Shown in pieces: positions 22,890 through 34,838 of a stretch of DNA of 64,000 nt. The stretch's first letter is position 1. Each line of letters starts with the position of its first letter. The DNA comes from Dryococelus australis (Eukaryota > Arthropoda > Insecta > Phasmatodea > Phasmatidae). A program made the translations under genes and the position numbers. A model generated the notes under the pieces. That model was not told the DNA's origin, searched no databases, and worked only from the letters and a program-made list of their open reading frames with translations. The stretch is from contig CM056999.1 of the NCBI GenBank assembly GCA_029891345.1, forward strand, positions 29,299,418 to 29,363,417. Direction: 5' to 3'.

Positions 22890-25440
22890 CCAGGAGATCT
22901 TTAGGACACTGGATCATCAGGTTTAACTGCAGCACAAGGCGATGCCAAAGGGCAATGTATACCAGACGGGCCAGTAACAAGGAGCACTGAAGATGCCAGT
23001 CCCTCGAAACTGTCTGATACTGAAATAGAAGAATCTGAACTCTCTGAAGGAATACTACTAATTTTTAGTTCGTAAAACCTCTCGCTTTTCATAGCACTCC
23101 TCCTTTCGTATTCTCAATAAGGACGCATGGTCTCAACTACAGTAACTCAATTAAAAAACCAGTAACTAACCGTGGGTCATTGGATACAAACTATATAGTA
23201 TTTTTCCATGATATTATTTTTCTCAAAATCACCTTTCACTGGGAGTCACACAGATATTCCTTCACAGAGACTTTTATTAAACTGCCGTAATGGTATTAGT
23301 GCATATACGCTTTGAAAACTATGACACAAAATGGGTCATCTAAATTTGGAATGTGAATTTACCTACATCTGGGTAAAATATTCGTGTTACACGCAGTATA
23401 CGATAACAGTAAGTAGTTTTTCCCAGCCTAGAGGGGTTTTACAAGTTAACATAAAATGGTTATGTTCCAGAATTCACATTTGGAAAAAGGAAGCCTTAGA
23501 CTGCAGCCATTCTGTAGGTGGATTAAGTCGATTTTGTTCCTTGTCTTGGTATGAATTTCAATTATTATTTTGATAAAGAAAATATTTAAAACTTTTAAAT
23601 AATAATGAAAGACTTGTGATTGTAATGAAATACTTAAGAAATTATGTTTGTGTCACTTAAACAGTGTTGCTAAAATCCGAAATATGTTATAATTGAAAAT
23701 ATATTACAATGAAATTGTTAAGGTTTGAAAATAATAATCTGTCGTGTTAAATGTTTAAAAATCCAATTAATTAAAAATAATAATGATGCCTGTCTACTGT
23801 TTAAAAAATGTTATTCAATTTAAATGCTAGTGTTGCTTGTTAACTGCAACACATTTAATAAAATGTTTTTACAGGAACCAGGTTTTTCGATCAACAGATA
23901 GTTTCAGTGAAACAATTTCACTTGTTGAATAAGTGACAGCTAATAGTGTGCGAATTAAATATTGTTGGTATTGAAATTAGCCAAATCATTACGAGAAACA
24001 AACATTTTTCCATTAGTCATTGTTTATATTGTCAAATTTGAATTAATTAAAAAATGTAGCAAATACTATTTGTGATATTTGGTAATACCTAATATTTATT
24101 TTTTTCATTTCACAAGTAGTTTATGATTAGCAGTGTCATATTTAAATTTGACGGTTTTTTTCTATTAATTTGTACAATGGCAAAATTATATATATTTTCA
24201 TATTTCAGTTTAGCTATATTTTTATTGTTAATATAATATTTATTTATTTTTTTAAGGTCCCGTATATTAGTTAATGTTACTGATTTTATATTTAGTTATG
24301 TCGTCGTTTCGAGACCTGTGACTCTATGCATTTAGGACGTTGGGTTCGTTGGAGTGGCGTTTTTTAATAGGTTTGAGTTTTGGAACCATGTGATTGGCCG
24401 GAAGTAGGTAGTTGGGTACTCAAAGTGAGCTCACACTAAAGATAGGACGACACCAGGCCGCACGCCCGAGTGGGTGGTGTGAGAGGATATTTAATTATCA
24501 AAGGATAGGGAGTTCGTGGATCGCCCTGACGGCAGTTCACATAGTAATGAAGATATGTCACGAGAGGATTGTAAGCAGAGTTGCGTGTTTAAGCAGACGT
24601 CCTCTTATGCCAATTCATCCTACCGCGGGAGAGGCCCACATGCTTCACGCCCATGCATGAAAGTAGTTTCTATGAGTCTACAACTACAACAGCTAAGGAA
24701 AACATTTTGAATTTCTAGTAAAGTTTTCAGTGACACGTGATCTGCACACATCTAGACATTCTGGAAGGTTTCGAACAGCCATCATGTTGTGTAACATAAG
24801 AAAGAATACGTGTTTCTTAGTACATTAACCATGGAGAACACGAGTGTGATTTTCCTGCCACCACTGGCTAGAACTGTTGACATTTTAATGCAAGAATTTT
24901 TTATAATAGTGTAACGGTCACTACCCAAACGATCAGTTTTGAGTCTTCAGAGTAACTGTTCATTCAGAATGCCATTTAGGGACAGATTTGAATATTTTGA
25001 GACTATACTTTTAATTCTTGAGAATTTTAATCATTCAATTATAGGAATTTTCAAACAAGTTGTTAAGCCCTTACTATTATTGAGTAGTTGCCATCCTTTC
25101 CCAAACACCTTAAGCATGAGACTGATTTGTATTTAATTGAGACAATTATTAACCTGATTGTGTGCTCCAGCATTGTGCACAAACGGAACACGCAACTATA
25201 AAGTGTTGTGCTAATACCAAGGGTAAGTGTGAATTTTCAGACACAGTTTTGACTCACGCAGTGAAAGTGCAGAGTGGAGAAACGGAATCAATTAATGGGC
25301 AAGGTCACTGCGCAGCTAGAACACACACTCTACCTAACCGTCTAGCCCGCTATCCAAAGCAGGAATGTTCCTATTGTTGAGGTTTATGCAATTAAGCTGA
25401 TTTCACCCAGTTATAATTATTCTCCTCTCACATACAGCAT
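22890..25440. other. AT-rich intergenic DNA
   Basis: Nothing with coding character is seen; 23,570-24,300 is especially AT-rich. A palindromic word TTTCAGTGAAAC (about 23,904) also occurs beside the Tc1-like end at 27,560, so this may be another edge of that element type. Frames of up to 83 codons are unrecognised. Confidence 0.4.
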
Positions 25441-25449
25441 TGTTGTGTA

Positions 25450-25800
25450 TTGTCGCTAGCCAGCTGTTCTGTTCTACACGTACGTACTTACATCGTTACA
25501 GTTACGTCACCTTTTAATAGAACATAAAACCAAATGTTTGCGGTGTCAAGAATTTAAACCCGCAATATTGCGCTTGAAAGCCGCTCGTTACCTCGTCCAC
25601 TGCACTACCAAGCCAGCGTTCATATCAACCAGAAAATATGGACATTATAATTCTTTACCGAAAATATATAGCTTTAATCGTATGCCCTTTTTTATTTTTT
25701 TAGCTAAACTAGTATCATTATGATTGTTAAAACGAATAGCACGTAAGAATGCACTCATTTTACCACGGATGAAAGGTCATAGGTCATGAGTACTCAGTCA
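25450..25800 (-). mobile_element. tRNA-like SINE, family C, old copy
   Basis: On the minus strand GCTTGGTAGTGCAGTGGACGAG and GCGGGTTTAAATTC (about 25,545-25,610) look like tRNA boxes A and B. The body (ACC.GAAAATA, CCCTTT...TTTTTAG, AATAGCAC, TGAAAGG..., GAGTACTCA) matches 27,590-27,900 in order. Copies are strongly diverged. Confidence 0.5.
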
Positions 25801-25956
25801 TGCTCTTCTGGCTCGGGGTCACTGATCTATCTGGGGAAAACATAGATTTTTTTGGGAAATGTTTAAGGAAAAAGGAAATTATTAGGAAAATGTCGTCGAT
25901 ATTGAGGGAAGAAGTGAAATTTTTAGGGGAAAAAAGGGAAACAATATTGTGGACGG

Positions 25957-26035
25957 TGACGTCACAACATGGCGGCCGCTCCAGCTCCGGCGGTCCAATC
26001 CCGGATCCCGTTGCGCCAGACTGTAAATTTGGTAT
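25957..26035 (+). promoter_or_regulatory. CRE plus YY1-like promoter block with a possible short first exon
   Basis: A perfect CRE palindrome TGACGTCA (25,957-25,964) is followed directly by ACAACATGGCGGCCGC, the form of a YY1 site overlapping an ATG (25,969). The ATG opens MAAAPAPAVQSRIPLRQTVN, with CpG-rich sequence. TTTG|GTATGT at about 26,030 could be a splice donor. Without a splice the frame is only 47 codons. CRE plus YY1 architecture is common in housekeeping promoters, but it could also be part of a repeat. Confidence 0.4.
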
Positions 26036-26099
26036 GTATGTTATTCCTTAAATTTTATACAGAAATAATGTTATTCCCCAATACAGATTTAGTCACAAT

Positions 26100-27460
26100 C
26101 AGGTTTAAATGAAAAATTAAAGATGTATTACAAAAATTTCGAAAAATACTTACTGTATGTATATAAAATTGTACCAGTGAAAACACCGAATTATATATTC
26201 GTATATTCTCTGTTTACAACCTATACCTTTATGTCCTGATACTGATAATACACTTGGTTGACACATAATAGCGTTTTATGATGTTAGTAATTAATATATC
26301 CCAAGTTCTCATTGACTCATGTGTCGCTCAGTGCATATTTCTGTCACTTGTCTCACATTCAAACCTGCTGAAGCGTTCAGTCAGCGAAAGATTTAATCTG
26401 TGAATGATCTTAAATCCACAATTAGTCCCTTCATAGGTAGCACCACGAGTGGTTTCTTATGGCGAACTCTCTCCACGGATCGAATCCGATCTTCCAAAGT
26501 GTGAATCTTATCAAGGAGTGTCCTTTTCGTTGTCCTTGCCACACAGCAGAAATACACGACCACTAATGAGGAATCTGTGTTGTATTTTGTTTGCGCAATC
26601 TCTCTGAACAGCATAGGACCACAGCGCAAAGATAGAGAAGTTCTTATTTTGTCCCGTGCAGTCATAGTTTCACAGCATCAGTGCTCTCAATGGAAGGAAC
26701 GTCTTCTTACTCATCATATAACACTTTCAAAATTTCACAGTCCAAAAAAATCCGGATATGCTTCATCACTACGAAAAATCTGACCGGACGAGAAAAATGC
26801 GTGTAAAGGTGAACACGCCCTCCTTATGCCGGACATGCTGTGTGGTAAAATTATTACTGCACGTAACGTGTGTTCTGTTGAACAACGTTGAGGAGTACAT
26901 ACATGTATTGCAGCCTCGAGCGACGACGAACAACCTTCGAGGGTCTCCCTGTATGCCCGTATAAAAAGTGCAGTTTTGTTTCTTTGGTTGCCACAGTAAT
27001 CGAATTATTCTTGTAGTATGCATTCTTAAGTAATAATGAGGTAGGCTTACGCAGTAAGAAAGTTGTATGTCAAGCAATTCCACACTTCTCGTTGACTGAC
27101 GCTCAAGTACGAAATGTAAGATCCAAGTCAAAGTTAGCTCCGACATTTGGCAATTAATACACTCGGGAAAGCCCTGCGGTATGTGTACGACACTCCTTCA
27201 TTCGTAGTAGTTAAAAGACAAAGACATAAACGAAATTGTAGAAGCATCGAGATCCTTTCGCCACTGCCCGTAATAAAATCCTCTCGGTGCCTTACAAATA
27301 CTCTAGCAGGGAACTCGCACAAAATCACTACACAGGTTAATTTTATGCTTTAAAATCCAAATTCTGTCAAATTTCACGTGCCCCATTTTGTGCGGTCAAA
27401 AAATACATTGACCGCAACCTATTCCATTTCGCATTATACCGAGGGAGCCTCGTACATTCT
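26100..27460. other. Intergenic, no gene recognised
   Basis: Several frames of 60 to 125 codons on both strands lack recognisable domains. A GTATAAAAAGTGCAG segment near 26,959 looks like a TATA box but has no supported transcript. Confidence 0.35.
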
Positions 27461-27469
27461 ACATTCGAA

Positions 27470-27555
27470 TCCGTCGGAAACTACCGATTCGCAGTGAAAT
27501 TAAACTACTCAAATCAGTGAAATGGCTCCACTTAGAATCGGCGGAAGATCGCTGG
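27470..27555 (-). repeat. Isolated Tc1-like element end
   Basis: GGAAACTACCGATTCGCAGT through CCACTTAGAATCGGCGGAAG aligns over about 75 bp with the Tc1 end at 22,808-22,885 at roughly 70 percent identity by eye, in the same orientation. No transposase remains next to it. Confidence 0.5.
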
Positions 27556-27589
27556 TTGTTTCAGTGAAACAGTTTAATTAATTGAATAA

Positions 27590-27905
27590 AGAATTGAATT
27601 CAAATCGTCCAGCGTCTAGATCGTTACCTTTACTATCCAGCTACCAAGCCAGCATCGACTGCTAAGGGGAAATCACGTGTATTATCATCGTTACAGAAAA
27701 TAGAAAAAATTAAATATTGTATTCCCTTTCTTTACGTTTTTAGTTTGATTGGCAACAATAATATTGTTGTAACTAATAGCACCTATAATTCACTCACTCC
27801 ACCACATTTAATGCCGTTTAAACCTTCAAACCGAGCGCTGTGATGATTATGTGAAAACGAAATGACTCACGTAAAAACGAAATGAAAGGCTGAGTACTCA
27901 TGTTG
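27590..27905 (-). mobile_element. tRNA-like SINE, family C, second copy
   Basis: GCTTGGTAGCTGGATAGTAAAG on the minus strand corresponds to the box A part of the 25.5-kb copy. The shared body includes GTTACAGAAAATA, TTCCCTTTC...TTTTTAG, CTAATAGCAC, CTCA.T..ACCAC and GAGTACTCA. Box B is poorly preserved. Confidence 0.45.
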
Positions 27906-28309
27906 TCTGGTGAAATTATATTATAAAATACGAAACTTACATTACAAATAATATTATTACTGGTTCTACAAGTTTATCGGTCGTTGTTTCATTTTAGACC
28001 GTTACAATTGCACTTTCGAAATTCAGTGGGCTGGACCAAGTTCGTTAAGGTATGGAGGTCATAATTAAATATAAGAGTTAATTATAATTTCCTAATTGTA
28101 TTTATATTAACTACAGAACAAAATTCTCCCGACTCAACATCTCACATTAGGTTGATATCACTTACCCCAAAGAAATCAATGAAAATAAATCATTTTAAAT
28201 CAGTCTCAACAGACAGTGTGTTAAATCCTATTCAATTATTTTATAAATTATGTGTCCATATTTGACAGTTCCAATATTTCCAATAAAATCCGTATTACAT
28301 GCTCATTCA

Positions 28310-28830
28310 GTCCCACCTCAGTTTAGTCCATGTCCCGCCAGTCCGCAATGTTCTAGAGTTCTCCGAGCGTCCTCACGCACAGTAGGCTTCACTTCGCCGG
28401 ATACCATGGTCTCTCGTCCATTCACACACGAACACCTCGTCCGCCATCGTCCTCTCGGCTGTACCTAACTTCGCTCTCGCACTCGGCCAGATGGCCTCCG
28501 CCAGACTGCTGGCCTTCGGACCGCTGCAGTATTTATAGGGTTGTTGGCCATTGCTCAGAAATATTGCTATATCCCTCGTTGGGCTGAGGCCCTAGTTCCC
28601 AGAATGTTCTTGTGCAACCTATATGCTTTTCGGCTCCTCGGCAGGATGAGGAGGAGCTGAGACGTCAACCAGGCCTCGCTGCCGTCAGTCATTCCCGGGT
28701 TTCCTCATGAGGGGGAAGGCGGTGAGCGCGTCTGTCTGAGTGACGGAAGGGACGAACCGTGCTGTGCCCATACCGTGCATTACGGGAGCTCGCAGCCGGT
28801 GCCAGCTGCAGCGTGTAACTGTGCGTTGGT
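28310..28830 (-). promoter_or_regulatory. GC-rich TATA-containing block, possible solo LTR
   Basis: This 500-bp stretch is much richer in GC and CpG than its surroundings. On the minus strand it has a canonical TATA box, CCTATAAATA (28,530-28,539), and downstream a start in GATGGCGGACGAGG that opens only 24 codons. The layout of upstream GC-rich part, TATA and short leader suits an LTR retrotransposon promoter as well as a host promoter. No second LTR, primer-binding site or gag/pol is seen, and I cannot fix clear TG/CA ends. Confidence 0.35.
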
Positions 28831-28834
28831 TAGA

Positions 28835-29855
28835 TGTCATTTTATACGGCCTACAGGTGTTTCACAGATTCTTCTGCCAAAAAACTAATCACTGAAAAAC
28901 ATGGAATGAAATGGCCAATGAATCAGTGAAAAACGTCATTAAACCAATAAGTGAAGGAAAACTATCATTTTTTTCACTAATTCATCGGTTAAATTGATTG
29001 AAGTGACTGTTGAGTAAGTCAGATGCTCTTGGCTGAATTAAACGGTAAAATTATCACTGATTTAGATTAGAGTGTACGGGTTGAAGGAAAATCCTAGTCA
29101 GAGAGGAGACTGAGTCGATAACATAATCAGCATAGTTCCAGCTTGAATTAAGCTTGCAGTAAGCCTCTAAGCTTGCAGTAAGCCTTGTCGCAAGCTTCCA
29201 TGCTTCCTGGGAACTAACCTGTCATTGACTGGTGAATCAGCGAAATTCGAGAAGTTCAGTGCCCGTGGCAGTGGATTCAGCCGTACATATGCAGTATAAT
29301 AACTATTATAATTGTGAAATTTGGTTGCCGACATATGTAATGATAATTCAGTGAATCACGCTGAGCAGTTCCACTGGCATGCAATAAGTTCCACTAATTT
29401 GGAAGTTTTTTAAATGGCTCTGCCTAACACATTGAATTTATAGATTTTTCTATTTTCTTCCAATTAAAAATTGTGAAAAGTCGAGTATAATTGCCTTAGC
29501 TTTTCGCCTTATCCTGCAGTAAACACAACATCTAAAACATCACTTTATGAATAATAGAAACATGCAAAACTCGTTGTTATTAGGCCTATTTGGAGACAGG
29601 CTAGACTTCACCGTCATGTACATATCTGAGCGCAGTTCGTGTTTTCATTGGTTGCTGATACGTTCACCTGGGTGATCGCATTGTGGGAGATTGGTTTCTA
29701 TATAATTGGCTAGCAGTATGGATGTGGCACACTAATTGTTCCATCAAAGGCAGTTGTCAAACGAGCATACAGCATTTTGAAAATTGGTCTGCTACCTAGT
29801 AATAAAGGGAATCTGGCAGGTCCTTGCTAATCATAGTATATTCGCCGTTTCTTCA
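28835..29855. other. Intergenic, nothing recognised
   Basis: AT-rich DNA with frequent CAGTGAA/TTCACTG words and a short direct repeat, TAAGCTTGCAGTAAGCCT, twice at about 29,148-29,184. No gene supported. Confidence 0.4.
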
Positions 29856-29859
29856 TACA

Positions 29860-30610
29860 TTTAAAATCAAACCTTTCACAAATCACTCCATGTGTTAGGT
29901 GCTTCGTCGTTTCCTAAATTTGTCGCGTATCGCAATTGTTTTATATTTGTGTTAACAAACAATAACTTATTTCTTGTTAAATAGGACTTCTGCTTACCTG
30001 TTTGAAAAATGTGCAGCCAATATGTTTATCAACGGATAGAAAGCATATTCCAGGCAATGACGGAAAGGAACTTTCAAGACTTTGTGCACATTGGAAACAT
30101 TATTGTCATGTCTCTCGATACAGCTAGCTAAGAAGCTGAAAATATAGGAACCAGATGCACTCGAAGCTACGATAGAGACTTTGCTACAAGAGTCAGTCGC
30201 GCATAGAGGCGACATCGCTTTACAAACGCCAGTCTGCGTCGCACATTTCGCTTCGTACGTCGACAACTTCTCAGGCACTTATGGTGTCCTCTAATGTATG
30301 GGATTAATTATTTTGAACACTAATCTACTTTGTGTTATTTCGTAGAATGTCGATATGCCAACTGTTACGTATAGTCGATTCATGGCTAACTCCAACTATT
30401 CTGAAGCCCTGCTAAAGTTCATCTTTCCAAACATTCTCCCGCCTTATGAAAACGAAGCTTGACCGAGTCTAGAAAACTCACCAACGTGCCAACGCGCCGT
30501 ATTCATGCGCACTCACTTTAATAATGTTTTGCGTGAGAACTATTCCTTAACAGGAATTACCAACCAACTCATGTCTTTAATTTCTGTTTTATAAATGTTT
30601 ATTATAAATT
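29860..30610. repeat. Diverged dispersed repeat, copy 2 of 2
   Basis: Matches 11,900-12,640 in block order. A 94-codon frame on the minus strand (29,994-30,278) is not conserved as a frame in the other copy, which argues against coding. Element type is unknown. The 30,615-31,630 stretch beyond it has nothing recognisable. Confidence 0.55.
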
Positions 30611-31634
30611 CAATATTTTAAATTATAGATAAAATCTACGCGACAGCACATTTCGCGCTCCAGGTAGACGACTGCCTCAACATGTGTGCGATGCTAACAA
30701 CAGTAATTTTACACTGTCGTACGGGTAAAAAAATGTCGATTGAAATCTTTGAACAGGGTTTTTAAGTTTATTGACTCTTAATATTGAACACTTGAAATAA
30801 CAAAATTCATAAGTGCCGAAATGCATATTTTTGAATGCATCGGATCTATGGGCCCCTGCCGATTATTAATGAACAGAACGATACGCCTAAAAACATCCGA
30901 AGTAGTTAGAAATACTGTCACAAATAGCCAGGATGATTTTCCTACACGTTCTGAGTTTAATTTTCAAAAAAGCATTGTGTGCCTTAGTATGTTCTTTATA
31001 TCATATTTACTATATTGAGTTCCCTGTTCGTACATGAGTTTTAGCACGTGTTTATGGAAACAAATCTCGTTTGAGAAGAGATTTCCTTGATGAGTTTTAA
31101 GCCATTTTCATTATATTCAACAAACTAATCGATTCCAAAATATGACCTGTAATGTGGAGGTACTGTATCTATAGCCCCGACGTAATATTTTGTGTAATTT
31201 TTTATAAAATGGCAGTGAGAATACGGATATATATATATATATTTTTTTAATTTATATATTATATATAACTGACGTCTCTCGATTCCTTTAAAAAAAAAAA
31301 ATACGACGTTTATATCACAACGGCATACGTAGTTTTGTAGAAATGTAATCGGTTTAGGCAATTAACGTATATCAGATGATATAAACGGTAAAAAAAATTC
31401 CTGTGTGAATAATTTGGTATGCAGGTTTCACTGTACGGAAACTTTTCAGCCATCATGTTTGATATCATACTTATTAAATAATGGTTTGGAACCTGGTGCG
31501 GCTATCATAGATTTTTATCTTTGTCAAAATTCCATGCGAATGCAAGTCTAAGAGCAATGAGATTACAGCTGGTTCACAAGCGCAAGCTCTTTGGGAACTT
31601 CTGTTGACAGATGGAGACTGGCCAGGTGTTAGAA

Positions 31635-31952
31635 CTCATCTAAACATGAAAACAACCATTACAGCAGAATACGGACCTACAAACCAAGCTGTATGTGTAG
31701 CAAGTTGGGTATAACGTCTCGTCGACAGCGAGGTCATTAGAGACGGTGCAAGTTGCACAAGGAAGAAGGATCGGGGAAGGGATGGGAAGGACTCGGCCAC
31801 GGCCTAAGTTAGGGACCCGTCCCAGCATTGGCCTGGAGCGATTTCGGAAAACCATGGAAAACGGAAACCAGATGGCCGGGCCGGGAATCGAACGCGGGTC
31901 CTCCCGAATGTGAGTTCTGTAAGTTACCACTGCGTCACCTCGCTCGGTCAAA
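31635..31952 (-). mobile_element. tRNA-derived SINE, family B, nearly full length
   Basis: On the minus strand: CGAGCGAGGTGACGCAGTGG (box A), CTCACATTCGGGAGGACCCG, CGTTCGATTCCCGGCCCGGC (box B), then a body with GGTTTCCGTTTTCC, CGAAATCGCTCCAGGCCAAT, GCTGGGACGGGTCCCT, CCTTCCCATCCCTTCC and AATGACCTCGCTGTCGACG. Order and content match a SINE type widespread in orthopteroid insects, from memory. A 103-codon frame over it is spurious. Confidence 0.8.
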
Positions 31953-31954
31953 AA

Positions 31955-33658
31955 TTACGGTATAGAATCTTTAAATTACTGCCGACGGAAAGACTGCACT
32001 ACAGTGCATTTCCTTGTTCATAGAGACGACGAAGCACATGATAACACGTGAACATGTCGCCCTTAGCGTTCCCGCGCTTGTCGGCGTCGGAAACCGCAGA
32101 GCACTTCCGGCGATTTGCCTGCACGTGAACTAACTACTGCGAGTTTCGCAGCAAGCTGACGAAGCACAGCTGGACATAGCACAGCTGGACGTAGCAAGAA
32201 ACTTGAATCGCCATTAAATTTTCTCCGAGTCGTAGAAATGAGACGTGTGCGTGTATGTGGAAATAATCGCAAGGAAGACCATAAAAATTTCTCAGTCGTG
32301 TTTTCTCCCTTTTATGTCCATTTTTCCGATGGCCGCAGCTGCGCGGCGAGGAAAATCGTTAAAATTTTATGAGCCCGGTGTACAGGTAGTGGCGAAGTTT
32401 TCATTCGACGTGAGCCGGTTTCCTGTCCTCAATGAACAGCCTGGCCAGTGAATGGACGAGCGAGCTACAGCCAACTAACTGTGACGAGATCCCTTTTCTT
32501 GCTGCTGCCCCGCCACTAACTGCGCATTGTGGGAAAGTCAAGATTCGTTTATATTCACGACGGGCAGTGGCGCGGCGAAAGGAAGGCAGTTTCAGACAGA
32601 CATTAAGGGCGGCTATAAAGGTGACTCAGGCAGAAGCATCTCATCCCTCAGTATGGCACCAGCTTGCAACACAGGCCATGATTTCCACTCACTCTATCGC
32701 TACTCGCTCCTATAAGATTGCAATTGCGATCCAGACATTATATGACATAATGGTAATAATTAGGGTCAGTGATATTTCGCAAAACTATTTCGAGACAAGA
32801 TAGAGTTCAGAGCACTGTAGGGTCACCAAGCTTCTTCTATTCGCAAAGAAATGTTCTGGTCCTGGTCCGTGTTAACTATTTGCGCACGAATCACAATCGG
32901 AGTCACGTAATCCTGAGTGGCTGGGTCAAATGCGGACATGGTACCAGCAGCCAATGGTGGTATGAAAACAGCTGAGGTGTGAATTTAGTATTGGAATTTA
33001 CTGTGTGTTCCGAATTTTGCGCGAAAAGTCGCTGTCCCTCGCAATAACAAAGGCATGATTCACGTTCAAGTAATTAATTAAATATATATGGTATATAATT
33101 TTTACCTACAAGTGATTGTTTAAACGTCCGTTTTAGCCATTTTCACTTAAAAGAAAGAAACATTAAATACACAAGCGTCCAGGGACGTCAGTAATTTCAA
33201 ATGCGTTTACAGCAGATAGTCAAAAAGTAGTACAGGTTTTTAAATAACATTGTTACACTGAATTTCTGTTCACCGTTTGGCAACCTAGAGGGGCAGACAT
33301 CTTCACACAGTTAACTTCCAAAGTGCCCAATTCAACGTGAATTAGTCACATTGCCCTGTTATGCACGGCGCTTTCCTATTCAAACATTCTGTAGTGCATT
33401 TGTTTTGTCTGTGCTTAATAACAAACTGAGCTAAATACAAAAATCTACACACAAAAAAAATACCTATTAATATAACCATGTACAACAACAGCGATAACAC
33501 ACATAATGATCAAAATCTAGTACGCCTTACACGGTAGTCGAAAATTAGACAAATAAATATAACAAAAGTAAAAACGACGAAACAAAAAAAAATATCAAGG
33601 AACTAAAATTATAGTAACAGGTGAAAGTTATTCCTGTGTACTATCCAGAATACCGTGC

Positions 33659-33660
<2 letters not shown>
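31955..33660. other. Intergenic with a short dispersed-repeat fragment
   Basis: At about 32,035-32,090 GTCGCCCTTAGCGTTCCCGC is a weak match to the CTTATCGCTCCC dispersed family. The GC-richer 32,300-32,720 has frames of up to 123 codons without recognisable content. No exon series is supported. Confidence 0.4.

Positions 33661-33667
<7 letters not shown>

Positions 33668-33742
<75 letters not shown>
33668..33742. repeat. (TA)n microsatellite, about 75 bp
   Basis: A pure TA tract preceded by a short GT run and followed by GTATAAACATTCACATACACG. Tyr/Ile repeat frames across it are products of the repeat. From here to 34,838 the DNA is AT-rich without recognised features. Confidence 0.97.
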
Positions 33743-33746
<4 letters not shown>

Positions 33747-34838
33747 AAACATTCACATACACGTCGTAATGGTGCTGCGTTTCTGTTTTCCGTAAGCGTG
33801 TTTTGTGTGTAAACACACACATAACACACGAGCTCACCTACGGGAAACAGCAAAAGCCACAATATAATAAATTAATCGACTACAAGACAATATGAGCCAG
33901 GAAACAAAAATACCGTATAACTATCCATTCAAACGAAAAATTAAAAACAAAGAACACAATGAAAAACGAGCAAAGTAACAGCACTGTAGGTGAAACATTT
34001 ATTTCAACGAATATTTATATTTAAGGCCGAAATGTCGGTCGCCTTATTGTGCTAGTGTTTGTTGGACGAATACATGAATTCTTTTCCGTCGACTTGTCAC
34101 CACACGAGCATGCATTTCCACACAAAGTCCTGTCATGGCAACAGTAACGTTTCTCTAAAACTTTACTTGTTCTAAAAAAAAGTAAATTACACCTAAAATA
34201 CAAATTTTGATAATCAAATTTTCAAAGATTCTTTGCCACGCGGTTTTTTTTTAACAGTGTGTGATTAAATATGTAATTAGTTACTGTCATCCATAGCTTT
34301 AAGTTGTTTATATATAAATGTATTTTAATGGACCTCCAATGGGACTCGGTGAAGATAAAATACAAAATGTTCCTAAAAGAAGCATTCAAACGTAAGCAGC
34401 CTGTTGCAGTGTGTATAGCATATCCGTAATAGAACTTTGAGAAAAATCCATTTCCGTAACTACGTTAGCATTTAAAATTATAACTGAACTATCTGCGTAG
34501 AATTGTTAACTAATCACAAAATACAGTCCCACGCCTTAACTTCTTATTTAAAATCCAACGTTCAAGAATGTGGCAATTGAAACGGTTTGATTCTTGTTTC
34601 CTGCAAGTTGTAGTAAGAAAGTCGTTATTGTAAGGTATTTGTGTTTCTAACAAGTTGACAGCTTTGCTCGCTTTATCAACGCATGTATTCTATATACTGG
34701 GAATATGGGGATGTTTTTCTATTTATGCATGACTGGAGAAAGAAGTACAGGATGTGTTGGAAACTGTGCACGTGGATATCTGGACTGTACATGTAGGAGG
34801 GACATCACGTGTAGCTTGAAGACAGGAACGTGAGTAAT

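Noticed and set aside
33621..33862. Tyr-Ile repeat proteins
   Set aside because: Translations of the (TA)n tract on both strands.
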